From NCBI RefSeq assembly GCF_040054535.1, contig NC_090787.1, positions 20,862,001 through 20,926,000 on the forward strand: a DNA stretch of 64,000 nt, given 5' to 3'. The notes beneath the pieces were generated by a model that saw only the letters and a program-made list of their open reading frames with translations, did not search any database and was not told where the DNA came from. A program made the translations under genes and the position numbers. This document shows positions 1-29,217 of the stretch, one piece after another (position 1 is the first letter of the stretch; every line of letters begins with the position of its first letter). The stretch comes from Antennarius striatus (lineage: Eukaryota > Chordata > Actinopteri > Lophiiformes > Antennariidae).

Positions 1-804
1 AACACCGCAGTGATTCTGATGGTGAAGTGAAGGTGGGTCCGTTCTTAAAAAAGTGTGTGTGAACCAGCAGATGTAGGAAGTCCTGCAAATATACACATGT
101 ATGTGTGACTGTTTGCTCTGAGAATGGATACACACATTAAATCTAATGCAAACCAAAACAATGTACAGTATGTGCACAAAATGTTATCTCTGCCAAAGAT
201 ACAACTTTAATGTACTGTATGTTTACACAGTGTAAATTGATACCACTGGATGTGGTTTGTGTCGGAAACACTACATGTATTTGTTGTATATTAAAAATCA
301 AACTGTTTCCACAGCAATCCAGTGAAGCTTTAACATCATCGATGACGTTCACACCAATAAATGCTCATTACAAACTCAGGCGCCTCAGGAGATAAGCAGT
401 TGCAGATACAAAAGGCTAATCACTAGCAGATGACATCACAGTCAAACAAACATTTCTGGTTCATTCAGCTATTTTTATATTGATGGTCAAAAAGCAATGC
501 AACCCATTACACAAAATCATTTTGGGTAGCTCAAAGAATCATGATGTAGTACTGTGACAGGAAGAGTATGGTGGTGTCTGTAACCCATCGCTCCCAAATC
601 TAATATCTAGAAACAGCCATTGACCTGGTTTCACTGAAGTAATGTAGCTAGCATGAGCTTCATTAGTGATCTAACTAGAGCTGTTAAAATCCACAGTAGT
701 TGTTATGACCCTTGATATCACTGAAAGTTTCAGATTGAAAAAGGAGAAGTATATATTTGATTTCTTCTCTTTGAAAGTGGGCTCTGTCTAAAGTCTGGTA
801 CGTA
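1..804. other. non-coding, probably plekhm3 intron
   Basis: I see no exon, repeat family or RNA gene here. The remaining plekhm3 exons (C-terminal zinc-binding part) would have to lie at lower coordinates, and I could not find their residues on the minus strand anywhere in 1-4690. The stretch is therefore most likely intron. Confidence 0.4.
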
Positions 805-1337
805 CAGGCTGTCCCATAAAATATGTAAACCCTTTAGCAGCTGATAACTAAATCTTTGTTGTTTTCTTGCAGATTATATGCATTGAAGTCAATGATGGCA
901 GCCAGACTAAAGTAAATGCTACTGGAAGTATGAAAATGCAGTCAAGTGCAAAGACAATTTAGGAGGGAGTTTTAAAAAAAACTCGAATTTGGGATGAGTT
1001 TAAAGCTGATGGAACTGTTCAGAACTTCCACAAGAAGCGTTCTGCAAGGCCACGAACATCACTAAGACCCATGAAGGAAGAAAGAGTCCTGGGAACGTTT
1101 CATCAAAATCCAAAAAAGTCTGTGCGGCAAGCTTGTCGTGAGGAAGGGACACCCTCGTAAATTATCTTTGCACTTCAACTGAATGTCCGTACTTCCAGTT
1201 GCATTTTAGAATAAATTTACCTTTTTTTTAGTGTAGTCTGGCTGCCACTATTGACTTCAATGCATTTAATCTGCAAAAAACCCACAAAAAACTTAGTCAT
1301 CAGCTGCTAAAGGGTTTATACATCTATTGGGACACCT
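805..1337 (+). mobile_element. internally deleted mariner-like DNA transposon
   Basis: The two ends are inverted copies of each other over about 100 bp. The left end (805-905) and the reverse complement of the right end (1230-1337) share blocks such as AACCCTTTAGCAGCTGAT and TTGACTTCAATGCAT. TA dinucleotides flank both ends (803-804 and 1338-1339). Between the ends, about 960-1160 reads as a decayed transposase N-terminus: a stretch like KADGTVQNFHKKRS, then a helix-turn-helix-like KEERVLGTFHQNPKKSVRQA. The catalytic DDE/D part is missing, so the copy is dead. Assignment to Tc1/mariner rests on the TA target and the N-terminal residues. Confidence 0.75.
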
Positions 1338-1339
1338 TA

Positions 1340-2542
1340 CACTCACCGGACACTTTATTAGGTACACCTGTCCAACTGCTCTTAACACTTAATTTCTAAT
1401 CAGCCAATCACATGGCGGCAACTCAGTGCATTTAGGCATGTAGACATGGTAAAGACAATCTCCTGCAGTTCAAACCGAGCATCAGTATGGGGAAGAAAGA
1501 TGATATGAGTGGTTGTTGGTGCCAGAAGGGCTGGTCTGAGTATTTAAGAAACTGCTGATCCACCGGGATTTTCACGCACAACCATCTCTAGGGTTTACAG
1601 AGAATGGTCCGAAAAAGAAAAAATATCCAGTGAGCGGCAGTTCTGTGGGCGGAAATGCCTTGTTGATGCCAGAGGTCAGAGGAGAATGGCCAAATTGGTT
1701 TGAGCTGATAGAAAGGCAACAGTGACTCAAATAACCACCCGTTACAACCAAGGTTGGCAGAAGAGCATCTCTGAAAGCACAGTATGTCGAACTTTGAGGC
1801 AGATGGGCTACAGCAGCAGAAGACCACGCCGGGTGCCACTCCTTTCAGCTAAGAACAGGAAACTGAGGCTACAATTTGCACAAGCTCATCGAAATTGGAC
1901 AATAGAAGATTGGAAAAACGTTGCCTGGTCTGATGAGTCTCGATTTCTGCTGCGACATTCGGAGGGTAGGGTCAGAATTTGGCGTCAACGACATGAAAGC
2001 ATGGATCCATCCTGCCTTGTATCAACGGTTCAGGCTGGTGGTGGTGGTGTAATGGTGTGGGGAATATTTTCTTGGCACTCTTTGGGCCCCTTGGTACCAA
2101 TTGAGCATCGTTGCAACGCCACAGCCTACCTGAGTATTGTTGCTGACCATGTCCATCCCTTTATGACCACAATGGACCCAACTTCTGATGGCTACTTTCA
2201 GCAGGATAATGCACCATGTGATAAAGCTGGAATCATCTCAGACTGGTTTCTTGAACATGACAATGAGTTCACTGTACTCAAATGGCCTCCACAGTCACCA
2301 GATCTCAATCCAATAGAGCATCTTTGAGATGTGGTGGAACGGGAGATTCGCATCATGGATGTGCAGCCGAGAAATCTGCGCCAACTGTGTGATGCTATCA
2401 TGTCAATATGGACCAAACTCTCTGAGGAATGCTTCCAGCACCTTGTTGAATCTATGCCACGAAGAATTGAGGCAGTTCTGAAGGCAAAAGGGGGTCCAAC
2501 CCCTTACTAGCATGGTGTACCTAATAAAGTGGCCGGTGAGTG
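1340..2542 (+). mobile_element. Tc1-like transposon with broken transposase
   Basis: The terminal inverted repeat CACTCACCGG...TTTATTAGGTACACC begins at 1340 and is mirrored at 2508-2542, flanked by TA on both sides. Between the ends is a Tc1-type transposase in decay. An N-terminal part at about 1530-1720 has the SRTTISRVYREWSEK-type HTH. Then 1722-2327 reads through [33 protein letters not shown], and FQQDNAPCDKA to SPDLNPIEHL, which carry the catalytic Asp residues and the stretch before the final Glu of a DD34E enzyme. A TGA at 2325-2327 replaces the expected Trp of the LW motif, and the frame continues as DVVEREIR to about 2510. Upstream frames are also interrupted. Confidence 0.9.
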
Positions 2543-2544
2543 TA

Positions 2545-4318
2545 TATAGCAGTGTAGGTGTTCTTGCTTTGGTTTGGACTGGCGCAGTTGTCTTTTTCAC
2601 AGCAAGTTCCAATATTGTAAAGTAATTCTTGCTATTTAAATTCAGTACCACGCATGTGACACTTACCTAATACAACATTACTGGAATACTAGAGTGTGTT
2701 TTCTCTCTGGTTTATTGCAAACACAATTACTTGTTAGGTTTACCAACTCAGACTTTGACAGCCTTTACTCTCCATCTTAAGCTGGTCAAATATTACAACA
2801 TGCAGTCAAACACATAAAAGTGTGATATGATTAGGGTCTGCAGAGCAGGGCTCAAACTCCAGTGCTCTGACTGGAGTGGTTGTGTATGGCACTGAGTATC
2901 CATGGATCTCTGTCTGCATGCAGCAGACATCTCTCCTCAGAGCGCCCCTGAAGTAGACGGATGAGTTTGGGAAGGTTTTAGTGCCACGGCCCTCATCAAT
3001 CCTGCAGTGTTTAGAAGTGGTGGGGTACTAGCCGGCACAAGCTAATGGGACAGAAGTAAACAGAACACCATGATGCCGCTCGTCTATGCGTTGCAAAGAG
3101 AATGACTGATTTTTTTGGATAATGAAAGCACCACTAGTTCTGGTTTGAAGCCTCTTGACAATCCTGAGAATAAAAGACAGCTGTGGTACGGGACATTCAA
3201 ATTCTCCTGAAAGTTACACATTCTAAGTGTGTCTCATGATAAATGAAAAGTTCATTCTTTTTAATTCCATTAATGTTCTCAAAACTATTTTTCCATAAGT
3301 ATGATTCAAAGAAAGTAAAACATGTTAAAAACCATGTTAAACATCCTGATTAAGTTTTATTTAGGTTCCAGTCTCTTTGTTAAGGTGGACGACCCTCCTT
3401 CAGACATGGCCTGTTGCATCAGAATGCATTTGCGGCCTGCACCTGGGGCGAGGAGCATCCATCAGCTCACAGACGAGTCTTCCAGTGTGGGACCCCACTC
3501 AGATAAACACCACCCCCCTCCCCCTGACCATATACACACAGGCACACATTCTTAATGTATATGTAGCCTACATACATACAGGAATGCATGGAGATAAAAT
3601 TTATGATAGCACGTATGCATACACTCAGACATATTTGCAAACACACATTCACAGATCACATGTGGAGATGTTGAAGATCTGTGTAATCAAGCCCCTGGTA
3701 GTCAACGGCAGGAGTTAATAACTAGTTTTCAGTTTGTGTCTGATGACACAGAGCGCTAATCTGAAACATAAAAGATAGCCGACCTGTTTGTCTTATCTTT
3801 TTTAAACTGGAGGCATGCCTGACCACAGACGGGAGGACTGATGGTAAACTAATTCCTAAACCTCAAGTACCACATACCTGTATGAGGACCACTTCACATA
3901 TAAGGACAACAGAAACTCTTTGTTCAGTGACTGCAGAATGTTAACAGGGAAAGTCTAGTAAATCTCAGACTGCCTTGATTGGACTTCTTAAGGTCAGACT
4001 GAAATATGGTAGCTGACGGTATCTTGGTTGCCTTGTTTGTTTGGTACACCGCATTAATCATAAGTGATGTGATCAAGACAAATGCACGGATGTTCATCTG
4101 CAGATGTTTAGCGCAGTGATGTGTGTACTGAATATGAGCCGTAATTCAAAACTGTAGAACTGCTGAAATGCAAAAACAACAAACCACTCCTGAATGCTGC
4201 TGTTTTAAGCAGCACCTGATTGGAGATCCTACTGACGACAGTCAAGTTTAATATCTAGATTTTCATTTACTTACAAATGTCTGTGCTCACAAATTAACTT
4301 TTAATTCTCTTTGAAATC
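2545..4318. other. no gene recognised (plekhm3 intron)
   Basis: Short open frames here have no recognisable domain and no credible splice context. A few CA-rich runs (about 3530-3650) account for the longest frames. Confidence 0.4.
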
Positions 4319-4485
4319 CAGTATTTTCCTTACTATAAGGCGCACCTAAAAGCCTTTAATTTTCTCAAAAACCGACCGTGAGCCTTATAATCCAGTGTGC
4401 CTTATATATGAAAAAAGTTTTAAAATAGGCCATTTATTGAAGGTGCGCCTCATAGTCCAGTGCGCCTTATAGTGTGGAAAACACT
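4319..4485. mobile_element. MITE, GCGCAC family, copy 1
   Basis: The element begins CAGTATTTTCC...ATAAGGCGCACC and ends with the inverted form CGCCTTATAGTGTGGAAAA. The internal block of alternating GCGCC/AAGGCGC palindromes recurs at 42787-43241, 44166-44246, 58946-59029 and 62968-63117. The CAGT start and TA flanks of the better copies fit a pogo/Tigger-type non-autonomous element. No coding remains. Confidence 0.7.
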
Positions 4486-4690
4486 TTATTATTTTTTTTC
4501 TTCCTTGATACACCAGACTGCTTCATTCATGTACCAACCAACATTAATGCTTAACAAACAAACCATTACCTTATTTTATACTGATTCAAGCGTGGTTGGG
4601 AAACAGCGCTCTAACTTCAGAGGCATTTGATTCATTTCTCATGTGCAGAAACAAACCTCGGCACTGTACCAAACATGACCGTAAGGCTAC

Positions 4691-22333
<17,643 letters not shown>

Positions 22334-22348
22334 AGCTGGGCCCCTGAC

Positions 22349-23327
22349 CTAGAAGTCTAGCAACTGCTGGAGATTCTACACCAAGTTGGCAGCATCCACA
22401 TGACCAATAACCCAGTGTAAGGATCAGGTGGTCCAAAGTTTGTCTGTGAGGTTTGACAACAGGGTTATCTCTGCAGGAGGGGACGACTTCTGGGGGTCAA
22501 TGGTACCACGGCTTCATGCCAGAACTGAATGGAAATGTTAACCAGCCGTAAAGTTCATTATCAGGTAGCTGGGAGGCCAATCAGAAGCCACATTTTGAGG
22601 CTTCACTGTAAGAAAGAGTAGAGAGAAACTGTGAACATTAAACACGAAGATTCCAAAACCATCAGACACAACAGAAACTGGGCTGTGATTAGATTATGCA
22701 TGCAACCAGCTCATATTCGTAGAACTTTCTGAAAATTGAAATAACAGCTTCACCAAGAGAATATTCAGATAAAAAGAGTTAATCATACTGATAATGAAGA
22801 AATTTTAAATATCAACCTATCGTCCCACCTACAGTATCTTCATCAGGTTACCGAACATCCTCAGCAAATAAAACCGTCCTCGCTCTCATGGTCTGAAGAA
22901 ATACTTGACTCCCTGCTCAGCTGCTGATCACTGGACTCCACACACGGAGACGGAACAGGCCTGGGTGGGGTTCCCATCCATCTGCCTGACGGCCTGTCTC
23001 TTCTCATTCTTTCCACTACTCTCTCTCTCATCTCCTCTCTCTCTCTATGTCTTTTCTGCTCTCTCGCCCTCATTGATTTTCTTCTCCACAGCTCAGCCTC
23101 ATTTACTTGTCTCCAAATATGAATTATTTACAGACCATTACATCACTGCATTTCAATTCATAGTCCGGTTGGCGATATGCTGAATATTCACAATTTACCC
23201 ATGAGTTTGTGGACATATTATAGTTGATGTCATGATGATTTTGGGTATTGGATTTTTTTTTTCACCATTAACTTAATATGTGTTATTCTTACAGTGTAAC
23301 ATACAGACATATATACTCCACACATAA
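22349..23327. other. plekhm3 5' intron, possible extra exon unproven
   Basis: A 70-codon minus-strand frame at 23073-22861 has a GA-rich N-half (from an imperfect GAGA run) and a Ser/Asp-rich C-half (SSDQQLSRESSISSDHESED). I cannot link it to plekhm3 or another protein, so it is not called as a gene. Confidence 0.25.
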
Positions 23328-23692
23328 TATCTCATCAGGTTTCAGAGATGTGTACCTAAAAAGGTATAAAAGTGAAAATTTGACCTTGACCTAGTTTTTC
23401 AATGTCAAGGTTGTGATCTAATTTTCATCCCCTTGCCTCCCTGAATATAACGCCTTTTGTTTCGTCTTTCCATCTTATCCGGTTCCTGAGATATGTGCAA
23501 AAAAAAGTACAAAAGTTGAAATTTAACCTTGACTTAGTTTTCTCAAGGTCAAGGTCATCAGTTCATTTTCATCCCCTTTGCTGCCCGAGTACTGTGCTTT
23601 TTGTTTCATCTTTTTATCTGCAACAGGAACGGACAGACGAACACACGAACACAATTACATCAGTGCTTTGAAGCGGGATGTAATGAAAGCAG
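23328..23692 (-). repeat. dispersed ERR/SF-1-site repeat, copy 3
   Basis: Minus-strand copy with TGACCTTGA at ~23385 and overlapping TCAAGGTCAAGGTCA at ~23553. It ends with GAAGCGGGATGTAAT. Confidence 0.75.
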
Positions 23693-24686
23693 TTTGTTAA
23701 TGTGAGTCATAATAGAAATGAAGTCATATATTTTACAATGGCAGTGCACATTACAGTATTAATGACTAAAACAGACCTCTTTTTTTTTTCCCCATGACAT
23801 CATCAACCTGCGGCTACAGCTCTGACCTAACTGAGCTGCATCATCAGCGTATAGTTACTCATTGAGTTTCCCACTAAAATCCTGCTGATTCACAGGAGCT
23901 GTCAGACCATGAGGCACACATCTGATGGGAATAGAGCTTAACTTTTCATGTTACACATTAAAGATGTCAGAGGAGTTTTAAGTGTATTCTAGGATAAGAT
24001 AAGAGAAACCTTTTAATAGTCCCACAGTGGGGAGATTTGTAAGGAAGGTCAACTCATTATTATGGGTAGTATTCAATGAAATAACCAAAGACATAATTTT
24101 TATTCTTATCAATACTTTCTCTCTCAAATAAAAATACATATAACAACGAAAATTTAGTTAGCATTCACTCACTGCCATGTTGCTGTGTAGTCACTTGAGG
24201 TCTTTGTTTATTTTTTTAAAAATTGGAGTTTTGTAGTAAAATAACACTGAAACATTCTGTTAATGTACAGTGTGTGTACAGGGATTTCATTAGAAGCTAA
24301 AGTGGAGATTACTGTTTAAAAGACAATAAACAGCATAATTTCTGATTCAGGACTGTGGGATCATTTGTTTTTGGTTGCATTTTATAACACACTTTAAAAG
24401 AAGTCTCCAACTTATTTTCTTTAGGAGAATGCTGTAGTTCCTTTTTGTTTTTTGGGGAGCCCTAGAAAAGTTTTTTGAACAAAGAAATTTCACCTGAATT
24501 ACACTGGCAAGAGGAAAGGAGATAAAGGATGCATTTTCTTGTTTTTTTTCTAATCCTCCCTCCAGTCTGTCGGGCCGCTAAATATTGTGCAACCATCAAC
24601 ACTCAAAAACCTTTCATGCAAATTATTACTCGAAGTTACATTCACATTTATACAAGTATGTTTACATGTACTGAATTTATATTTTT
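23693..24686. other. no gene recognised
   Basis: AT-rich sequence. A LINE-tail-like piece lies at ~23996-24040 (reverse). Nothing else is supported. Confidence 0.35.
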
Positions 24687-25065
24687 ACATCCCGTGAAGC
24701 GGTGATGTATTGTAATATTCAGTGTTTGTGTGTTTGTCCACCAAATATCTTCACAATCGTTGCAGATAGAAGGATGAAACAAGAAGCACATGACTCAGGC
24801 AGCAAAGGGGATGAAGATGAGATGACCTTGACCTTGAGAAAACTAGGTCAAGGTCAAATTTCAATTTTTGTACATTTTTTTAGCATATATCTCAGGAACC
24901 AGACAAGATAGAAAGACAAAAAAAAGACTTTATATTCAGGGAGGCATGGGGATGAAAATTAGATCACAACTTTGACCTTGAAAAACTAGGTCAAGGTTTC
25001 ACTTTTATACCTTTTTAGGTTCACATCTCGGGATGCTGCAGTCTCTGACTGTCTTGTTCTGAATA
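24687..25065 (+). repeat. dispersed ERR/SF-1-site repeat, copy 4
   Basis: The clearest copy. It starts ACATCCCGTGAAGCGGTGAT, then has TGACCTTGACCTTGA, 10 bp, TCAAGGTCA at ~24825-24860, and a second TGACCTTGA at ~24973. It lies 1 kb from copy 3 in opposite orientation. Confidence 0.8.
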
Positions 25066-25129
25066 TGTTTTTCTTGCCAGGTGTCGACAACCCTTCAGAT
25101 GACTAGTCGTCCTCAGCCGCTTAGCTTAT

Positions 25130-25700
25130 GTTGAACTTCTGACGCTTTATCCGAAGACGCGGAGACGAGCTGTGTTCGGGCGCCTTCATGCTCCGCTGCT
25201 CCGGTCAGGATCTCAGCCCAGAGGTGAAGCCACGGTCAGCCTCCCGGCCCCTGCATTCAGCTGCTACCTCACCAACAACTGCTGTTAATCTGTTTCTAAC
25301 CTGTAAACTGTTGACCATTACGAGTGAAACCCACTACATCCACCAGTCCCTCCCTGCTGTCACCAGCTGATTTCATCAGGGCGCTCGTTAGCTCGCAGCT
25401 AACGGTAGCCTCCGTCCATCCTTCACCAACGTCACTCTGATACCGACTAAAACTGTGACCCAGTGACGTCATAACCATCACGCATCCCTGGATCAATACT
25501 GGAGTCGTCTTGTGGGAACAATTGTTCCATTAACAAGCCGTAAAACATAAACAGGGACTCACCTTACTGTGTTTACCAGTAAGTCATTTTGACGGTCCGT
25601 CAAAGATAAACTCCCTGAAGGAAACGGAGGCCCCAGAAGGAAGGTTCCGCGTCACATCGACACACTCGACTGCACATATCACGCGGTACACTACCGTGTG
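25130..25700 (-). promoter_or_regulatory. plekhm3: putative plekhm3 5' end, GC/CpG-rich
   Basis: This block is richer in CpG than its surroundings. On the minus strand it holds a strong donor consensus AG|GTGAGT with the exon side ending at 25563, so a non-coding first exon may occupy about 25563-25700. A palindromic CRE (TGACGTCA) sits at 25464-25471. The assignment to plekhm3 is inferred from position, since the first coding exon is about 3 kb downstream; a plus-strand transcript is not excluded. Confidence 0.4.
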
Positions 25701-25984
25701 TTAATAATTTAAAAAATGAGCCCACTTAATGCAGGTCTATAAAATCCATTTATTTTTGACTACACATACAAAATAAGGAAAGAGAAAGAAGCTTGTAAAT
25801 TAGACTGAACTCAGAGAACACGTACCCCCCCATAGAAAATCTCATGATAGTTTGACCGTCATATTATGACATACAGTATTGACAATAAAAACTTTTGATA
25901 TGATTTTCAATACCATTATTAGTGCGTCATCTAACCACCCATCCATCATCTTGTAGACGAACCACTTATCAGCCTTGTGGGTCA

Positions 25985-26051
25985 GTCCATCCATCCATCC
26001 ATCCATCCATCCATCCATCCATCCATCCATCCATCCATCCATCCATCCATC
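25985..26051. repeat. (ATCC)n microsatellite, LINE tail
   Basis: About 16 ATCC units directly abut the 3' end of the minus-strand LINE at 26052-26460. On that strand it is a (GGAT)n tail, so it probably began as the LINE's terminal repeat. Confidence 0.9.
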
Positions 26052-26460
26052 TTCCACCGCTTATCCATAGTCAGGTCGCGGGGGCAGCAGCTTCAACAGG
26101 GAGCCCCAAACTTCCCTTTCCCCGGCCACATCCACCAGCTCTGACTGGGGGATCCCAAGGCGTTCCCAGGCCAGTGTTGAGATATAATCCCTCCACCTGG
26201 TCCTGGGTCTGCCCCGAGGTCTCCTCCTAGCTGGATGTGCCAGAAACACCTCCCTAGGGAGGCGTCCCAGAGGCATCCGCACCAGATGCCCAAACCACCT
26301 CAGCTGACTCCTTTCCACGTGAAGGAGCAGTGACTCTACTCTGAGCCCCTCGCGAACAGCAGTGTTTCCGCCTGAGAAAGCCCATTTCAGCCTCTTGTAT
26401 CCGCGATCTCATTCTTTTGGTCATGACCCATCGCTCATATGGTCATGGGTCAGTACGGAA
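26052..26460 (-). mobile_element. LINE ORF2 C-terminal fragment
   Basis: The minus strand encodes ERSQLRWFGHLVRMPLGRLP, then ARRRPRGRPRTRWRDYISTL, then [17 protein letters not shown] and a stop. This is the C-terminal end of a fish non-LTR retrotransposon ORF2, after the reverse transcriptase. It is of the same type as 12480-12850. It is 5'-truncated. Confidence 0.85.
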
Positions 26461-26549
26461 ACTCAATATTTCACGAATGTAATGTCATACATGTAAAATG
26501 TGTTGTACAACTTAATTAGCACAGATTCCGCTCTTTATTATTATTAGTT

Positions 26550-29217
26550 ATCTCATATTATGTACAATGTAGCCGCAAGAGGACACAAGCCAATCCCAAG
26601 CCCGGATAAATACAGAGGGTTGCGTCAGGAAGGGCATCCGGCGTAAAACTTTTGCCACATCAAACATGCGAATCAAACCTTTGACTGCCATACCAGATCG
26701 GTCGAGGCCCGGGTTAAGAACGACCGCCATCGGCGCTGTTGACCTACAGGGTGCCGGTGGAAATTGGATTACTGTTGGTTGAAGAAGGAGAGGAGGAAAG
26801 TGTGTTCATAGGAAGAGAGAGAAGAGGAACGTCAAGAGTATAGGACTGAGAGTAGGGACATTGAATGTTGGAACTATGACAGGAAAAGGTAGAGAGTTGG
26901 TTGACATGATGCAGAGGAGGAAGGTAGACATACTGTGTGTCCAGGAGACCAGGTGGAAAGGTAGCAAGGCTAGAAGTTTAGGAGCAGGGTTCAAGTTGTT
27001 CTATCATGGTGTAGATGGGAAGAGAAATGGAGTAGGAGTTATCTTGAAGGAGGAGTTTGTTAGGAATGTCCTGGAGGTAAAAAGAGTGTCAGATAGAGTG
27101 ATGAGTCTGAAGCTAGAAATAGAAGGTGTGATGTTCAATGTTGTTAGCGGGTATGCTCCACAGGTAGGATGTGAGCTGGAGGAGAAGGAGATATTCTGGT
27201 CGGACTTTGATGAAGTGATGCAGAGCATACCTAGAAGAGAGAGAGTTGTCATACAGAGAAAGAGGTTAGCTAAGAAGAAGTGATTTTTGATTTTTGCAAA
27301 AACACTTTAATCACATTCAAACATTTTGCAATTTTACATTAGATGAAGCACTAAAGTGCCTCAGAAGATTTTTTTCAAAAAAAAAAAACTTCAATCACAT
27401 TTAACATTTAGAACATTTAGAACATTTAGAACATTTAGAACATTTTACAATTTTTCATTAGATGACACTTCAAAAACACTAAACACTCAAAAACATTAAA
27501 CACCAAGAAACAAAGGGAAATACAATATAAAAATTAGTACATTATAACAGGAAGTTTGCAAAAGTGAGGTGGTCATCAACTAAAGTGCATAGGACATTTT
27601 TGTAACACCAGATGTTCCTAAAGTTATTCAGGTCTTTTGTCAATTTATAGAAACCAAATTCTAGTTTTAAGCGACATCTGATGTTACAGCAGAAAACAGG
27701 AGCTGCTTCTGGAACAGTCTTGTTTTCAGTTCTCGTCTTCCTGGTCACAGAAATTGAAGTGAGACACTGAGAGGACTGAGGAGAGTAGACAGGAGTACAG
27801 GGAGATGCAGCGTAAGGTGAAGGTAGAGGTAGCAAAGGCCAAACAAGAAGCTTATGATGACTTGTATGCTAGGTTGGACAGTAAGGAGGGAGAGACTGAT
27901 CTATACCGGTTGGCAAGACAGAGAGATAGAGATGGGAAGGACGTGCAGCAGGTTAGGGTGATTAAGGATAGGGATGGAAGTCTATTGACAGGTGCCAGTA
28001 GTGTGATGGGAAGATGGAAAGAGTACTTTGAAGAGTTGATGAACGTGGAAAATGAGAGAGAACAAAGACTAGAAGAGGTGACTGTTGTGGACCAGGATGT
28101 AGCAAAGATCAGTCAGGATGAAGTGAGGAGGGCATTGAAGAGGATGAAGAGTGGAAAGGCAGTCGGTACTGATGATATACCTGTAGAGGTATGGAAGTGT
28201 CTAGGAGAGGTGGCAGTAGAGTTTCTGACTGGGTTGTTCAACAGGATCTTAGATAGTGAGAAGATGCCTGAGGAATGGAGGAGAAGTGTGCTGGTGCCCA
28301 TTTTTAAGAACAAGGGAGATGTGCAGAGTTGTGGCAACTACAGAGGAATAAAGCTGATGAGCCATACAATGAAGTTATGGGAGAGAGTAGTGGAAGCTAG
28401 ACTAAGAGCAGAAGTGAACATTTGTGAGCAGCAGTATGGTTTCATGCCAAAAAAAGAGTACTACAGATGCAGTATTTGCTTTGAGGATGTTGATAGAGAA
28501 GTACAGAGAAGGCCAGAGGGAGCTGCATTGTGTTTTTGTAGATCTGGAGAAAGCTGATGACAGGGTGTCCAGAGAGGAACTGTGGTATTGTATGAGGAAG
28601 TCTGGAGTGGCAGAGAAGAATGTTAGAGCGGTGCAGGACATGTATGAGAAATGTAAGACAGTGGTGAGGTGTGTGTAGGTGTGACAGAGGAGTTCAAGGT
28701 GGAGGTGGGACTGGCAGGATGGAACGGGTGGAGGAAAGTGTCAGGTGTGATGTGTGATAGAAGAGTTTCAGCTACCAGCGATGTTGTTTGGTCTAGAGAC
28801 AGTGTCCCTGAGGAAAAGACAGGAGACAGAGCTGGAGGTAGCAGAGATGAAGATGCTGAGGTTCTCTCTGGGAGTGACCAGGATGGATAGGATCAGGAAT
28901 GAGTCCATCAGAGGGACAGCACATGTTAGAGGTTCTGGAGATAAAGTCAGGGAGGCCAGACTGAGATGGTTTGGACATGTCCAGAGGAGAGATAGTGAAT
29001 ATATTGGTAGAAGGATGCTGAGTTCTGAACTGCCAGGCAGGAGGCCTAGAGGAAGACCAAAGAGGAGGTTTATGGATGTAGTGAAAGAGGACATGAAGGT
29101 AGTTGGTGTGAGAGAAGAGGATGAGAAGACAGGGTTAGATGGAGGACACTGATTGGCTGTGGAGACCCCTGAAGGGAGAAGCCGAAAGGAGAAGAAGAAG
29201 ATCTCATATTATGTACA
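26550..29217 (+). mobile_element. RTE-like LINE with 17-bp target duplication, decayed
   Basis: The direct repeat ATCTCATATTATGTACA occurs at 26550-26566 and 29201-29217, which sets the body at 26567-29200. After a ~290-bp 5'UTR, 26861-27240 encodes an AP-endonuclease start (NVGTMTGKGRELVDMM..., VDILCVQETRWKG, GVGVILKEEF, NVVSGYAPQ). The rest of that domain is deleted. 27790-28557 encodes the pre-RT and early RT (LKRMKSGKAVGTDDIPVEVW, GNYRGIKLMSHTMKLWERVV), then shifts frame at ~28450 (FVDLEKADDRVSREELW). The segment holding the YADD catalytic box is deleted at ~28705. The 3' part has GWNGWRKVSGVMCDRR, ARLRWFGHVQRRDSEYIG and RPRGRPKRRFMDVVKEDM. It ends in a GAA-rich tail. It cannot be active. 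Confidence 0.9.
27283..27766. mobile_element. unclassified insertion inside the LINE
   Basis: LINE coding stops at the KRLAKKK codons (27262-27282) and resumes at RTEESRQEYREMQRKVKVEV (~27767). These two segments are almost adjacent in the intact protein, so about 480 bp were inserted. The insert is AT-rich, has a run of A, a tandem AACATTTAG array at 27401-27445, and a minus-strand open stretch (about 27750-27542) that I do not recognise. Confidence 0.6.
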
